Shown: positions 8,514-17,549 of the stretch, piece after piece
Numbering within the stretch: position 1 is the stretch's first letter
Layout of the letters: each line of letters opens with the position of its first letter
Origin: Dongia_B sp964406155
GTDB lineage: Bacteria; Pseudomonadota; Alphaproteobacteria; Dongiales; Dongiaceae
Length of the DNA stretch: 64,000 nucleotides
Direction: 5' to 3'
Assembly: GCA_964406155.1 (NCBI GenBank)
Contig: CAYOQR010000027.1
Coordinates: 1-64,000, forward strand
Program-made: the position numbers and the translations under genes
The notes under the pieces: generated by a model
What the model was told of the DNA's origin: nothing
Seen by the model: only the letters and a program-made list of their open reading frames with translations
The model's database searches: none

Positions 8514-10097
8514 TTAGGCTGTCAGCCAGGCCTTCTCTCCGATCCGGCCGTTATCCATTTCGTCAAGCCCATGCGGCGTGTGCCCGCCGACCTTGTCGGT
8601 GCAGGCCTCCAGGCGATCGGCGAAGACCGCCACCACCTGGCCGCCTTCGTCATGCAGCATGCGCTGCAATTCCCACAGCTTCTCCTTGTGCTTGGCCGTA
8701 TCCAACTCGGCCTTGGTTTCGGCCAGCAAAGCATCGAATTTCGGATTACGCCAATGGGTGTCGTTCCAGGGAGCCGATGACTGATATGCGACGGTCAGGA
8801 CCTGGGTCGCCGAGGCGCGCGCTACCCAGAAACTGGTGCACCACGGCGCCTTCAGCCAGATATTGTCCCAATACCCGTCCGCCGGCTGGCGATCCACCTG
8901 CACATTAAGCCCCGCTTTGGCCGCATCCGCCTGATAGAGGACGGCGAGATCGACCGCGCCCGGGAAGGCCCCGTCCGAGCAGGTCAGCGTCATCGGCGTC
9001 GAACCGAGGCCGGCCTTCTTCGCATGGAACTGCGCCTTGTCGGGATCGTAGGCATATTGCGGCAAGCCGGTATTGCAGAAGGGATCGGTCGGGCGGATCG
9101 GATGGTCGTTGCCGACCGTGCCATATCCGTTCAGCACCGTCTTCAGAACCTTCTCCCGGTCGAGCGCATATTTCAACGCGAGGCGCGTATCCAGATTGTC
9201 GAACGGCTTGTGATCGATCAGCATCGGCGCGGTGTAATGCTGCGCCCCGGGCGAGCGGACCAGCTTCAGATTGCTGGCCTCGATAACCGGCGCCGTCTTG
9301 CCGTCGACCCGGTTGACCGCATCGACCGAGCCCGAGACCAAAGCATTCACCCGTGCCATGGCATCATTGACCACCGTCAGATCGACGCCGTCGAGATGGC
9401 CCCGCCCAGCCTTCCAATAGCCGTCCCGTTTCTTGACCCGGATACGCACGCCTGGCTGGAAGCTTTCCAGGACGAAGGCACCGGTTCCGACCGGATGCGC
9501 CCAATCGGTAAAGCCGTTCGGCACGACCTGCATATGATAATCGGCGAAGAAGGTCGGCATGTCCGAATCCGCACTTTCCAGCGTCACCAGGATCTGGTGC
9601 GAACTCAGCTTCTTGATGTCCTTGATCGCCTTCATGACCGCCGCACCGCCCGAGGTCGTATCCGGCCCGCGATGCAGATTGATCGAATAGATGACGTCAT
9701 CGACATCCAATGTTTTGCCATTGGAGAAAGTGACGCCCTTGCGGATATTGAACACCCACTCGACCGCACCCGGCTTCGCCTCCCAGCTTTCGGCAAGCTC
9801 CGGCGTAGCATTCCCGTCGGCGTCGATCTCGACCAGGCTGTTATAGAGAAAGAATCCGGTGACGATCGGCACGGTATCGCCCGTGGTCCGCGGATCGAGG
9901 CTGTCCGTGCTGCTGCCACCGCCCATGGCAAGCCGCAGGACACCGCCCGCCTTCGGCTCCGCGGCATAGCCTGCGCTGGTCAGGACCGATTGCGCCGCGA
10001 CAGCGCCGATGCCGAGCGCGCCGGCATATTTCAAGAAATTCCGCCGCCCGATAGAACCATCCCGCAAGGCACGCTGCAGGTCAAACCAATCCGCCAT
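8514..10097 (-). CDS. Peptide-type (family 5) ABC solute-binding protein, Tat-exported
   Basis: 527-residue DppA/OppA-like periplasmic binding protein. The N-terminus contains a twin-arginine signal, GRRNFLKYAG at about residues 17-26, with a hydrophobic stretch ending near SAGYAAE (about 46), so export is probably folded via Tat. The body shows the family segment for the ligand domain (LAESWEAKPGAVEWVFNIRKG). No permease or ATPase gene accompanies it, so it must be served from elsewhere or is an orphan. It follows the 2-oxoglutarate oxygenase gene by 96 bases on the same strand and probably shares its transcript. Confidence 0.87.
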   Translation of the reverse strand: MADWFDLQRALRDGSIGRRNFLKYAGALGIGAVAAQSVLTSAGYAAEPKAGGVLRLAMGGGSSTDSLDPRTTGDTVPIVTGFFLYNSLVEIDADGNATPELAESWEAKPGAVEWVFNIRKGVTFSNGKTLDVDDVIYSINLHRGPDTTSGGAAVMKAIKDIKKLSSHQILVTLESADSDMPTFFADYHMQVVPNGFTDWAHPVGTGAFVLESFQPGVRIRVKKRDGYWKAGRGHLDGVDLTVVNDAMARVNALVSGSVDAVNRVDGKTAPVIEASNLKLVRSPGAQHYTAPMLIDHKPFDNLDTRLALKYALDREKVLKTVLNGYGTVGNDHPIRPTDPFCNTGLPQYAYDPDKAQFHAKKAGLGSTPMTLTCSDGAFPGAVDLAVLYQADAAKAGLNVQVDRQPADGYWDNIWLKAPWCTSFWVARASATQVLTVAYQSSAPWNDTHWRNPKFDALLAETKAELDTAKHKEKLWELQRMLHDEGGQVVAVFADRLEACTDKVGGHTPHGLDEMDNGRIGEKAWLTA

Positions 10098-10193
10098 CGT
10101 CTCTCTCCCAGTTCCTGATCACCTGTAGCGGCGATCCTTGTTTGATGTTCTCTTTGCTTGAAGTCGCTCTTGAACTGCCGGTGGAAGACCCGC

Positions 10194-11102
10194 TTAGGGC
10201 AAAGCCTCCGTCGTCGTCCGGCCGTAAAACAGATTGCGGGCATAATCGCTGAACTGAACATCCGGCCGGTCGACATAAGCCAGCACCGCATTAATGCGCA
10301 GGCGCTCACCGATCACGGGAGTCACGCGATGCAACGAGTAGCGCCCCCGGAACATGGTCAAGGTTCCGGCGACCTGCGGCAGGATCTGTATCCGTTGCGT
10401 CGTCGGATCTTCCAGGAACCGGCCGACCGTGGCATAGCATTCGTCATCCGACCGCCGCAGCAGGCGGACATATTCGAAATCGCCACCCGCTTCCGGTGTC
10501 TGAATCGCCAAGGTGACGCTGAAATCCGAGCGGTCGAAATGCCAGCCCAGCTGCTGGCCGGCAGAGAAGCCCTGCAGATTCAGTGCCGCCAGCGGATCGG
10601 CATGGCGATAGAGCGTCCCTTGATCGAGCACGTCATTGACGAAAGCCAGGACGTCATCCGATTGATACAGCCGACGCGTCAGGTTGTCGGCCGGGATATC
10701 CGCATAGGCGACGGTGTCCTTCTCGGTTTCGACCAACCGCCGCAACGGATGCGTGGCATCGCCGATCTCCTCTTGCGGCTTAAAATAAACCGTATGCTCG
10801 TCCCGGAACCGGAACATGCGCGAGCGCAAGGACATCGCCTGGGCCGCCATGTGGGCGATCACAGTGTCCCGGACAAAACCCGGAAACGTCACCGCACCTT
10901 CCTCGGCCAGCACGGCGCGGCTGCGCTCGACCAATGCCCGGTAGGCAGGTGCGGACCGGTCGTGAACCGGGTAAAGCTGCAGATCGACGATATCGGCCAG
11001 CATGCCGCCATCCGCCGCACCAGCCAACACCGCGCCAGTGGATGCCGCGACAATGGGTGCCGTCTGGACGTGTTTCATCTCTGCGCCCGTGCGCATGGTC
11101 AT
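10194..11102 (-). CDS. Fe(II)/2-oxoglutarate-dependent oxygenase-like protein
   Basis: 302-residue protein with the double-stranded beta-helix iron triad: H188 and D190 in GWHFDRSDF, and H258 in YSLHRVTPV, with R267/R269 placed to bind the 2-oxoglutarate carboxylate. The rest does not identify a substrate; hydroxylation of an amino acid or peptide-like compound would fit the neighbouring family 5 binding protein. The start used is the ATG at 11102 because GGGAG sits seven bases upstream; a TTG six bases earlier is less likely. It is divergent from a LysR regulator that probably controls it. Confidence 0.72.
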   Translation of the reverse strand: MTMRTGAEMKHVQTAPIVAASTGAVLAGAADGGMLADIVDLQLYPVHDRSAPAYRALVERSRAVLAEEGAVTFPGFVRDTVIAHMAAQAMSLRSRMFRFRDEHTVYFKPQEEIGDATHPLRRLVETEKDTVAYADIPADNLTRRLYQSDDVLAFVNDVLDQGTLYRHADPLAALNLQGFSAGQQLGWHFDRSDFSVTLAIQTPEAGGDFEYVRLLRRSDDECYATVGRFLEDPTTQRIQILPQVAGTLTMFRGRYSLHRVTPVIGERLRINAVLAYVDRPDVQFSDYARNLFYGRTTTEALP

Positions 11103-11289
11103 TCTCAATCTCCCTTGAAGGAAACGGATCGCCTGGGATAACCGCTCAGGATATCGGGATGAGCGCCATCAGCGCCGAAGAACCGCTCTCATCGACATGT
11201 CCCTGAACTCTCCCGGTATTTCTTGGTTCTTGAGGTCAGATTAGGCTTGGCCAGGGATCAAATCACGTTCAAAATCTTCAGCACTTTTG

Positions 11290-11302
11290 TGAATTAAATT
11301 CA
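11290..11302. promoter_or_regulatory. Candidate LysR box (T-N11-A)
   Basis: TGAATTAAATTCA is a 13-base perfect palindrome fitting the T-N11-A rule for LysR-type regulators. It sits 11 bases before the LysR gene start, in the divergent region shared with the oxygenase gene, which suggests autoregulation. Binding is inferred. Confidence 0.45.
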
Positions 11303-11313
11303 GGTTCATCCAC

Positions 11314-12252
11314 ATGAAACTCAGCCTGGATCACCTCGTCATGTTGCGAAGTCTGGCGGAAACGGATTCCGTCACGGCGGTCGCCGACCGGCTGCGGGTG
11401 ACGCCGTCAGCGGTCAGCCACCGCATCCGTGAAGCGGAGCGCCGCCTTGGTGTCACGTTGACGGAACGCGCCGGCGGCCGGTTGCGGCTCAGCCCGGCTG
11501 GTGTCAGGCTGGAACGGGCCGCCAGCGATATCATCGCCATTCTCGACGAGGCCGAAGCCGATGCCCGCGCCATGGCCAGCGGCGTTACCTCTTTCGTTCG
11601 GCTCGGCGTCACCTCCTACGGCCCGTTCCGCTGGATACCGAAATTCATCGAGCATTACGCGGCGCTGCGGACCGATGTCGAAATCACGCTGGTGACCGTG
11701 CAGCGGGACGAAGTTTATTCGACCCTGATGCAGGGTCGGGTCGATATCTCGATCATCGATGACGGCATGGTGCCGAGCGGCGTCGACAAGGTGCCGCTGT
11801 TCCGCGACGACCTGATCGCGATCATGGCGCCGGATCATCCCCTTGCCGGCAAGCGCCATATCCGTGCGGAAGATCTCAAGCCTTACGACTTCGTCACCTA
11901 TTCGATCGAGCGGGCCAATGGCTGGGAATATGACCGCTTCTTTGCTCCCGCCGCGACATTGCCCCGGCGCATGATCACGGTGGAGCTGATCGAGGCCATC
12001 GTCGAACTGGTCCGCTCCGGCTATGGCGTCAGTATCCTCCAACGCGATCTGGTCGCGCCCAGCCTGGAACGTGGCGAGCTCGCCTGGGCGAAGCTGAATG
12101 ACGGTCTCGATATCGCCTGGAATGCCATCATCCGCCCGCAGGAACCGACGGGCAGCGATGTCCATCAACTGGTGGCGGAGCTGACCAAATGGCTGAAGCG
12201 CAGGTCACGCAAATCAATACCAGCCGCGTCGAAGGGAAAACCGAAACGATAA
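11314..12252 (+). CDS. LysR family transcriptional regulator
   Basis: 312-residue regulator. The N-terminal winged helix-turn-helix (about residues 4-62, including DSVTAVADRLRVTPSAVSHRI) is typical, followed by a two-lobed effector-binding domain from about 88 to 295 and a basic tail. It is divergent from the oxygenase/binding-protein pair, the usual arrangement for a LysR regulator and its target. It ends 31 bases before the converging GntR gene. The effector is unknown; the oxygenase substrate is the natural guess. Confidence 0.88.
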   Translation: MKLSLDHLVMLRSLAETDSVTAVADRLRVTPSAVSHRIREAERRLGVTLTERAGGRLRLSPAGVRLERAASDIIAILDEAEADARAMASGVTSFVRLGVTSYGPFRWIPKFIEHYAALRTDVEITLVTVQRDEVYSTLMQGRVDISIIDDGMVPSGVDKVPLFRDDLIAIMAPDHPLAGKRHIRAEDLKPYDFVTYSIERANGWEYDRFFAPAATLPRRMITVELIEAIVELVRSGYGVSILQRDLVAPSLERGELAWAKLNDGLDIAWNAIIRPQEPTGSDVHQLVAELTKWLKRRSRKSIPAASKGKPKR

Positions 12253-12283
12253 CGGCAATCCGGCGCGATAAGGATCGCCTTAG

Positions 12284-12988
12284 CTACTCGTCCATCTCTT
12301 CTGCGCCCTGCATGTCGTCATAGGAGGTGGCGGAGAGCAGGATCTTGGTGGTTGCCTGGAGATGCGCCGCCAGGAGGGTTGCCGCCCGATCGGCATCGCG
12401 CGCCAGCGTCGCCTGCAGGATGCTCTGATGCTCATCCCCCACATTGCGCGTGGTGCGCGCAAGCGGAACCGAGAGCCGGCGATAACGCTCGCTCTGGTCA
12501 TAGAGCTGGCTGCGCAGGCGCAAAAGCCAGGGACTGTCGCAGCCGGCAACCAGCGCCAGGTGAAAGGCCGCATGGGCCTCAGCCCAATCGTCATTGCTGC
12601 GAGCCGGATCGTCCTCCACCCGCTCAGGGGTGCGGGAGAGCCGATGCGAGGCGGCGACCAATCCCGCCTCCCAATTGACATCGCCCACGGTGATGGCACG
12701 CCGCAGGCACAGGGTCTCGATCTCCACCCGGGCCAGGGTCAAATCCTCCAGATCGGCGGCGGAGATGGGCGCCGCCCGGAAGCCGCGTTGCGGCTCCGCC
12801 ACCACCAGCCCTTCCGAGGTCAGGCGCGACAAGGCCTCGCGAATGGCGCCCAGGCTGACGGAAAAGCGGGTACACAGTTCCTGGATTTTCAGGCGGCGGC
12901 CGGGGAGAATCCGGCAGGACAGCAATTCAGCACGCAGCGCCTCATAAGCGCCTTGGGTCCGATTCAACGTAATATCCCGGGCCATCAT
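12284..12988 (-). CDS. GntR family regulator, FCD (FadR/VanR) subfamily
   Basis: 234-residue regulator. The N-terminal winged helix (about 10-75) contains LKIQELCTRFSVSLGAIREALSRL, and the all-helical FCD effector domain follows, with metal-ligand-like residues in TLARVEIETL and the later AHAAFHLAL and DEHQSIL segments. It is divergent from the amidohydrolase gene. The shared region contains the AT-rich operator also found before the FAH operon 10.8 kb away, so this protein probably represses or activates both and itself. Two adjacent in-frame ATGs lie at its start; the first is used. Confidence 0.88.
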   Translation of the reverse strand: MMARDITLNRTQGAYEALRAELLSCRILPGRRLKIQELCTRFSVSLGAIREALSRLTSEGLVVAEPQRGFRAAPISAADLEDLTLARVEIETLCLRRAITVGDVNWEAGLVAASHRLSRTPERVEDDPARSNDDWAEAHAAFHLALVAGCDSPWLLRLRSQLYDQSERYRRLSVPLARTTRNVGDEHQSILQATLARDADRAATLLAAHLQATTKILLSATSYDDMQGAEEMDE

Positions 12989-13054
12989 GCCCCTTATCCC
13001 TGAAAGTTAAGGCAGAGATTAACACGATATATTATCGAAGTCATCTCCACCTAT

Positions 13055-13104
13055 GATAAAAAAATATATTTTTTATTGACGTATATATGATCGTTTGCCA
13101 CACT
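13055..13104 (+). promoter_or_regulatory. AT-rich operator plus promoter of the amidohydrolase operon
   Basis: The block beginning GATAAAAAAATATATTTT is followed by TTGACG (-35, 13076-13081) and, 17 bases on, a weak CACACT (-10). ATAAAAAAATATATTTTTTA around a central TATA is a near-perfect inverted repeat suitable for a dimeric regulator. The block matches the one at 2187-2223 over 37 bases with four mismatches. It lies between the divergent GntR gene and the amidohydrolase gene, as expected for a self-controlled regulon. Confidence 0.68.
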
Positions 13105-13251
13105 CCGGGCATAGAGTTCAGATGAAGAACGAGGAATTACTGGAGCAGACCGAAGAGCCGGACGAGAACCGCCCGTCTGCATCATCATGCATGCCGCTGA
13201 TCCGAAGAACGACCCAAAAGGACAGGCGGCCGAGCGACAAGGGGAGTAGCG

Positions 13252-14532
13252 ATGAACAGAGTTCTTTTCCGGAATGCCATGGTCTGGGACGGCAGCGGCG
13301 CCGATGCCTTTCCCGCCGATGTCCTGGTCGAAGGCCAGCATATCCGCAGCGTCGCCCGGACGCCCGGCCAATTGGCGGCCGACGGCGCCACGGTGATCGA
13401 CTGCAAGGGCCGCACCCTGATGCCCGGGCTGGTCGAAGGCCATGCCCATATTTCCTTCGGCGGCGCCGTGAACGATTCCGATCTTGGCAATATCCCGCCG
13501 GAAGAACATCTCCTGCTCACCATGCGCAATGCGAAGACCCTGCTCGATCACGGCTTCACCAGCGCCTATAGCGCCGCCACCTCGAAGCTGCGCCTCGATG
13601 TCGTCATCCGCAACGAGGTGGATGCCGGCCGCCTGCCGGGCCCGCGCATCCGCGCCGGCAGCCCCGAGATCACCGTCACCGGCGGCCTCGGCGACGAGCG
13701 CAAGATGCATATGTATTACGAAAGCTTCGGCATGATCGCCGACGGGCCGGAGGAAATCGCCAAGGCCGTGCGCCTGTGCTGCCGCGAAGGCGTCGACAAT
13801 ATCAAGATCAACATTTCCGGCGATGATCTCGGCCCCAAGGCCCATGGCGGCGTCACGGTCATGCGCGAAGAAGAAGTGCAAATGGCGGTTTCCGTCGCGC
13901 GCGATTTCGGCAAGAAGATCAATTGCCACGCCCGAGCGGCGGATTCGGTCAAGCGCGCCGTGCGCTGCGGCGTCGACGTGATCTATCACTGTGAATCCGC
14001 CGACGAGGAAGCGCTCGACATGCTGGAAGCCGCCAAGGACCGCATCTTTGTCGGTCCGGCCATCGGCATCATCTACGGCACGCTCTATGAAGGCGAACCC
14101 TTCGGCTTCACTCGCGAATTCGCCCTTCATATCGGCATGCAGCGGGTGATCGACGACAGCCGCCGGGTCTATACCGAATTGCGCAAGCGCGGTGTGCGTG
14201 CCCTCATCGGCGGCGATTACGGTTTCGCTCAATCCCCCCAGGGCACCAATGCCCGCGACCTCAAGCATTTCGTCGACCTGCTCGGTTATTCGCCCAGCGA
14301 GGCCCTGCAATGCGGTACGCGGATCGGCGGCGAGGTCATGGGCCTCAAGGGCGAGCTCGGCGAGGTCAAGGACGGCTATATCGCCGATCTGCTGCTGGTC
14401 AATGGCGATCCGCTCAAGGATCTCGACATGATGGTGCATGAAGAAAATCTGCTGGTCATCATGAAGGATGGCGCACTTTACAAGAACAACGCGGCCGCCC
14501 TCGCCCGCGAACACAGCGTGGCGGCGCAGTAG
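13252..14532 (+). CDS. Metal-dependent amidohydrolase
   Basis: 426-residue amidohydrolase-superfamily enzyme: a beta-sandwich formed from both termini around a TIM barrel. Metal-site motifs in order are EGHAHISFGG (H64, H66), a candidate bridging lysine in NIKINISGD, INCHARA, VIYHCESADE and the catalytic aspartate in IGGDYGF. It resembles the imidazolonepropionase/prolidase-like branch that cleaves cyclic or N-acyl amides. AAGGGGAG precedes the ATG. It shares an operator with the FAH-importer-M20 operon and is followed closely by a V4R-domain gene. The substrate is unknown. Confidence 0.87.
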   Translation: MNRVLFRNAMVWDGSGADAFPADVLVEGQHIRSVARTPGQLAADGATVIDCKGRTLMPGLVEGHAHISFGGAVNDSDLGNIPPEEHLLLTMRNAKTLLDHGFTSAYSAATSKLRLDVVIRNEVDAGRLPGPRIRAGSPEITVTGGLGDERKMHMYYESFGMIADGPEEIAKAVRLCCREGVDNIKINISGDDLGPKAHGGVTVMREEEVQMAVSVARDFGKKINCHARAADSVKRAVRCGVDVIYHCESADEEALDMLEAAKDRIFVGPAIGIIYGTLYEGEPFGFTREFALHIGMQRVIDDSRRVYTELRKRGVRALIGGDYGFAQSPQGTNARDLKHFVDLLGYSPSEALQCGTRIGGEVMGLKGELGEVKDGYIADLLLVNGDPLKDLDMMVHEENLLVIMKDGALYKNNAAALAREHSVAAQ

Positions 14533-14536
14533 GCCC

Positions 14537-15073
14537 ATGGCCGCGCCGGAAGTCGCCATCGACGTCGATCCGGATACCGGGATCTGGCGCACGGATAACC
14601 TGCCCATGGTCTATCTGCCGCGCCATTTCCTGGTGAACAATCACCGTGCCGTGGAAGAAGCGCTGGGGCTGGACGCTTATGGCGCCATTCTGCGTGCGGC
14701 AACCGAGAAATCAGCCCTGCATTGGTGCGAGGTCCAGGCCAGAACCTATCATCTCGATCGCGAGCAGACCTTCCACCGGTATTTCCAGCGCCTGTCCCAG
14801 CGGGGATGGGGCCGTTTCACCGTGGAGACCCTGGACGCCACTGCCGGCCGGGGCCGGATGCGCCTCGATCAATCGATCTTCGCCCTGGAATATGGCGCCG
14901 GCATGGACCGGCGTGTCTGCTACATGTTCGAAGGCTTCATGACCGGTGCCTTCCGTTTCCTGATCGACCGACCCGACGAAGCCGCCAGGGTCGGCTGCCG
15001 CGAAACCTGCTGTGCCGCCCATGACGGCACGCAACATTGCGGTTTCGATTTCGGCTACCTGGAGCCGCGCTAG
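14537..15073 (+). CDS. V4R (4-vinyl reductase-like) domain protein
   Basis: 178-residue protein whose C-terminal half looks like a V4R small-molecule-binding domain: YMFEGFMTGAFRFL and a cysteine cluster C154, C158, C159 and C168, ending in GFDFGYLEPR. Such domains bind zinc or hydrophobic ligands in XylR-type regulators and bacteriochlorophyll reductases. The ATG four bases after the amidohydrolase stop is chosen over a longer frame inside that gene. Tight spacing makes it part of the same operon; a ligand-sensing or accessory role is inference. Confidence 0.65.
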   Translation: MAAPEVAIDVDPDTGIWRTDNLPMVYLPRHFLVNNHRAVEEALGLDAYGAILRAATEKSALHWCEVQARTYHLDREQTFHRYFQRLSQRGWGRFTVETLDATAGRGRMRLDQSIFALEYGAGMDRRVCYMFEGFMTGAFRFLIDRPDEAARVGCRETCCAAHDGTQHCGFDFGYLEPR

Positions 15074-15095
15074 AGCGCGATGCTCTGCCCCATCC

Positions 15096-16268
15096 TCAAC
15101 CGACGGCAACAGCAGCAGACTGAGCGCTTGTAGCCGGGTGGCGAGCTAAGTCCTGCTTCACGTAGTCGGCCAGTTTCCGCCCGACGACTGGCCAGGCAAA
15201 CCGCTCGATGGCAATCTCGCGTCCCCGCAGACCGAATGCCTGGCACAGTTCCCAGGACTGCAGCAGCTTGTCGAGCGCCTCGGCCAGTTCGACAGAGTCA
15301 CCCGGCGTGACCAGGAACCCGGATTTGCCATCCTCGACATAATCCAGAAAACCGCCGGTCCGCGTCACCACGACGGGCAGCGCATTGCGCGCCGCTTCCA
15401 AGGCCGCAACGCCGAAAGGTTCGGCCAGGCTTGGCAGGCAGAAGACCGAAGCGCGGTCGAAATGCGCCCTGACCTCGCCCAGCGGCAGACGGCCGAGGAT
15501 CTCCACGCCCGGTTCCGATACCGGCGGACGATTGCCGATGATCGTCAAGGTGGCGTCCGGATGCTTTTCCCGCACCCGCTTGAAAGCCTCAACCAGAACC
15601 GGGCCGCCCTTGCGCTCCCAGTCGATGCCGATGAAGAGAATGTTCTTACGCCGGAACCGAGCCGGATCGACATCATCGGTCGATAGCCGTCCCGGTGAAT
15701 TGTTGCCCATATGGATCGTGGAAACGCGATCGGCCGCGCAGCCATATTGCTCGATCAGCGACTCCTCGACATGCTTTGCGCTGACGAAAATATGCCGGGC
15801 GCCGGCATACATCTCGCGTTCGAGCTCCAGGCGTTTCTTGCTCGCGAACTCCCGCTTGTCATAGATCCTGTAGTTCAGATTGCAGAGGATCGTGTGATCC
15901 GTATAGACGTAGAGCGGCAGGTCATCGACCTTTGCATAAAAGCTCGATTGCGTTTGCAGAACAAAGGCCAACTCGTCGCGCTTATCCGCATAATACCGGC
16001 TGATCTCCCGCCCCATCTGCCGCCAGATGAAGGGAGTCTTGAAAAAGAAATTGGCCCGTTCATCGCGGTTGCGCAGCACGGCCGGACCATAGATCAGGGC
16101 GGTCAGCAGCGCATTCAGCAGGACCACAAGCGGCCTGCGCTTGATCGCCTTCATCAGGTCGAGCCCCTCGATCTCGTAATCGGGGAAGTTTTCGCGCAGG
16201 AAGGCTTCGACGGATTCATTGGTGTGCGAGAACGATCCGAGCTTGCAAAAGGCGATTTTTCGCTTCAC
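15096..16268 (-). CDS. Glycosyltransferase (GT4-like)
   Basis: 390-residue GT-B fold glycosyltransferase. The C-terminal nucleotide-sugar domain shows GIDWERKGGPVLVEAF, the E-x7-E motif in EPFGVAALE and LVTPGDSVELAEAL, as in GT4 enzymes adding sugars to a lipid-linked repeat unit. A GTG start at 16268 is preferred because GGGGGAG lies eight bases upstream; the longer frame has no such site. It is the minus-strand left end of the exopolysaccharide locus, downstream of galE on the same strand. The donor sugar cannot be told. Confidence 0.85.
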   Translation of the reverse strand: MKRKIAFCKLGSFSHTNESVEAFLRENFPDYEIEGLDLMKAIKRRPLVVLLNALLTALIYGPAVLRNRDERANFFFKTPFIWRQMGREISRYYADKRDELAFVLQTQSSFYAKVDDLPLYVYTDHTILCNLNYRIYDKREFASKKRLELEREMYAGARHIFVSAKHVEESLIEQYGCAADRVSTIHMGNNSPGRLSTDDVDPARFRRKNILFIGIDWERKGGPVLVEAFKRVREKHPDATLTIIGNRPPVSEPGVEILGRLPLGEVRAHFDRASVFCLPSLAEPFGVAALEAARNALPVVVTRTGGFLDYVEDGKSGFLVTPGDSVELAEALDKLLQSWELCQAFGLRGREIAIERFAWPVVGRKLADYVKQDLARHPATSAQSAAVAVG

Positions 16269-16306
16269 GTCCGCATCTCCCCCGACATCATGCCCTCGCC
16301 CCCTTG

Positions 16307-17305
16307 TCACTGGTCCGTCGCAACCGACGCAGCATATTTATCATGCCAACCAATGGCCGTGCCGACGATCGAGGCAATATCGCTGCGCCGGGGCCGCCAA
16401 TCGAGCTGCCGGCAGGCTTTCTCATTGGCCGCGACCAGAACCGGCGGATCGCCCTGCCGGCGCGGCGCCTCGATGACCGGTACGGGCCGCCCCATGCAAG
16501 CCTGCACAGCGGCCAATACCTCGCGGACCGATACACCCTGGCCGGTTCCCAGGTTGAAGATATGCCCTCCGGCTTCCCGCCTGACGAAAGACAGGGCAGC
16601 GACATGCGCCTCGGCGAGATCCGTCACATGGATGTAATCCCGGATGCAGGTCCCGTCGGCCGTCGGATAATCGGTTCCATAGATATGGAGCGGCGGTGCG
16701 CCGACACGCGCCGAGCGCACGGTCAGGGGGACGAGATGCGTCTCGTTGACATGCGCCTCGCCGATCTCGAGATCAGGATCGGCGCCGGCGGCGTTGAAAT
16801 AGCGCAACAGGGCCACGTCGAGCTGGCCGGCCGCCGCCAGATCCATGAGGATATTCTCGGCTGCAAGCTTGGTGCGCCCATAGGTATTCACCGGATGGCG
16901 CGGCGTCTCCTCGCGGATCGGGACCGTCTCGGGGATGCCATAAACCGCGCAGGTGCTGGAAAAAACCAAGGTCCGTATCCGCGCTCCCTGCATGGCAGCC
17001 AGCAGCGACAACGTCCCCCCCACGTTATTGGCATGATATTGCAGGGGCTGTTCGGCGGATTCCCCGACCAGGGAGCGCGCCGCGAAATGCAATACGGCGC
17101 CGATTTCATGCCTGGCGATAACCCTGCCGACGAAATCCGTGTCGCGCAGATCGCCGACCTCCAGCGGGCCCCATTTGACCGCCCAGGCATGGCCGGTGCT
17201 CAAATTGTCCAGGGTGACGGGCAACAGCCCCGCTGCCGCCAATGCCTTGCAGGCATGACTGCCGATATAGCCCGCACCGCCAGTCACAAGCACCGCGGAT
17301 GTCAT
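16307..17305 (-). CDS. galE: UDP-glucose 4-epimerase
   Basis: 332-residue extended short-chain dehydrogenase interconverting UDP-glucose and UDP-galactose. NAD-binding TGGAGYIGSHA lies at about residues 8-18, with SSTCAVYG and the catalytic YGRTK motif after it, and RYFNAAGADPD and the DGTCIRDYIHV segment typical of GalE. It supplies UDP-galactose to the surrounding glycosyltransferases and is transcribed with the glycosyltransferase gene 38 bases downstream. Confidence 0.93.
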   Translation of the reverse strand: MTSAVLVTGGAGYIGSHACKALAAAGLLPVTLDNLSTGHAWAVKWGPLEVGDLRDTDFVGRVIARHEIGAVLHFAARSLVGESAEQPLQYHANNVGGTLSLLAAMQGARIRTLVFSSTCAVYGIPETVPIREETPRHPVNTYGRTKLAAENILMDLAAAGQLDVALLRYFNAAGADPDLEIGEAHVNETHLVPLTVRSARVGAPPLHIYGTDYPTADGTCIRDYIHVTDLAEAHVAALSFVRREAGGHIFNLGTGQGVSVREVLAAVQACMGRPVPVIEAPRRQGDPPVLVAANEKACRQLDWRPRRSDIASIVGTAIGWHDKYAASVATDQ

Positions 17306-17389
17306 ACACAGCCCCCTTTACCGTCGCCCCTTCTTATCCCAGATCCGGGTCATTTTCCTTCACAAGAATGGGATCGGAGAAGGATTTTT

Positions 17390-17403
17390 AGCCGTTAACG
17401 GCT
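17390..17403. promoter_or_regulatory. 14-base palindrome between divergent EPS genes
   Basis: AGCCGTTAACGGCT is perfectly palindromic, preceded by ATTTTT and followed by TTT. It lies between galE (minus) and the CpsD-like gene (plus) and could be an operator for the divergent promoters. No regulator is identified. Confidence 0.3.
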
Positions 17404-17549
17404 TTTCGCCCTTGCAGCATCGGGCCGACCACGTACTATTTAAGAATATATGGGTTTCCAGACGCGGCCTGCTGGGAGGGTCGTGTAACTTGGGTAAGCT
17501 GGCTGCGGCAAGATATTGTTTCTTGCGCGCTTTTGGGGGTTATACCGGA

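Noticed and set aside
13051..14607. 518-codon minus-strand open frame
   Set aside because: It lies opposite the amidohydrolase gene, whose motifs are clear. Long antisense frames are expected in GC-rich DNA, and this one has a low-complexity Asp/Ala-rich translation.
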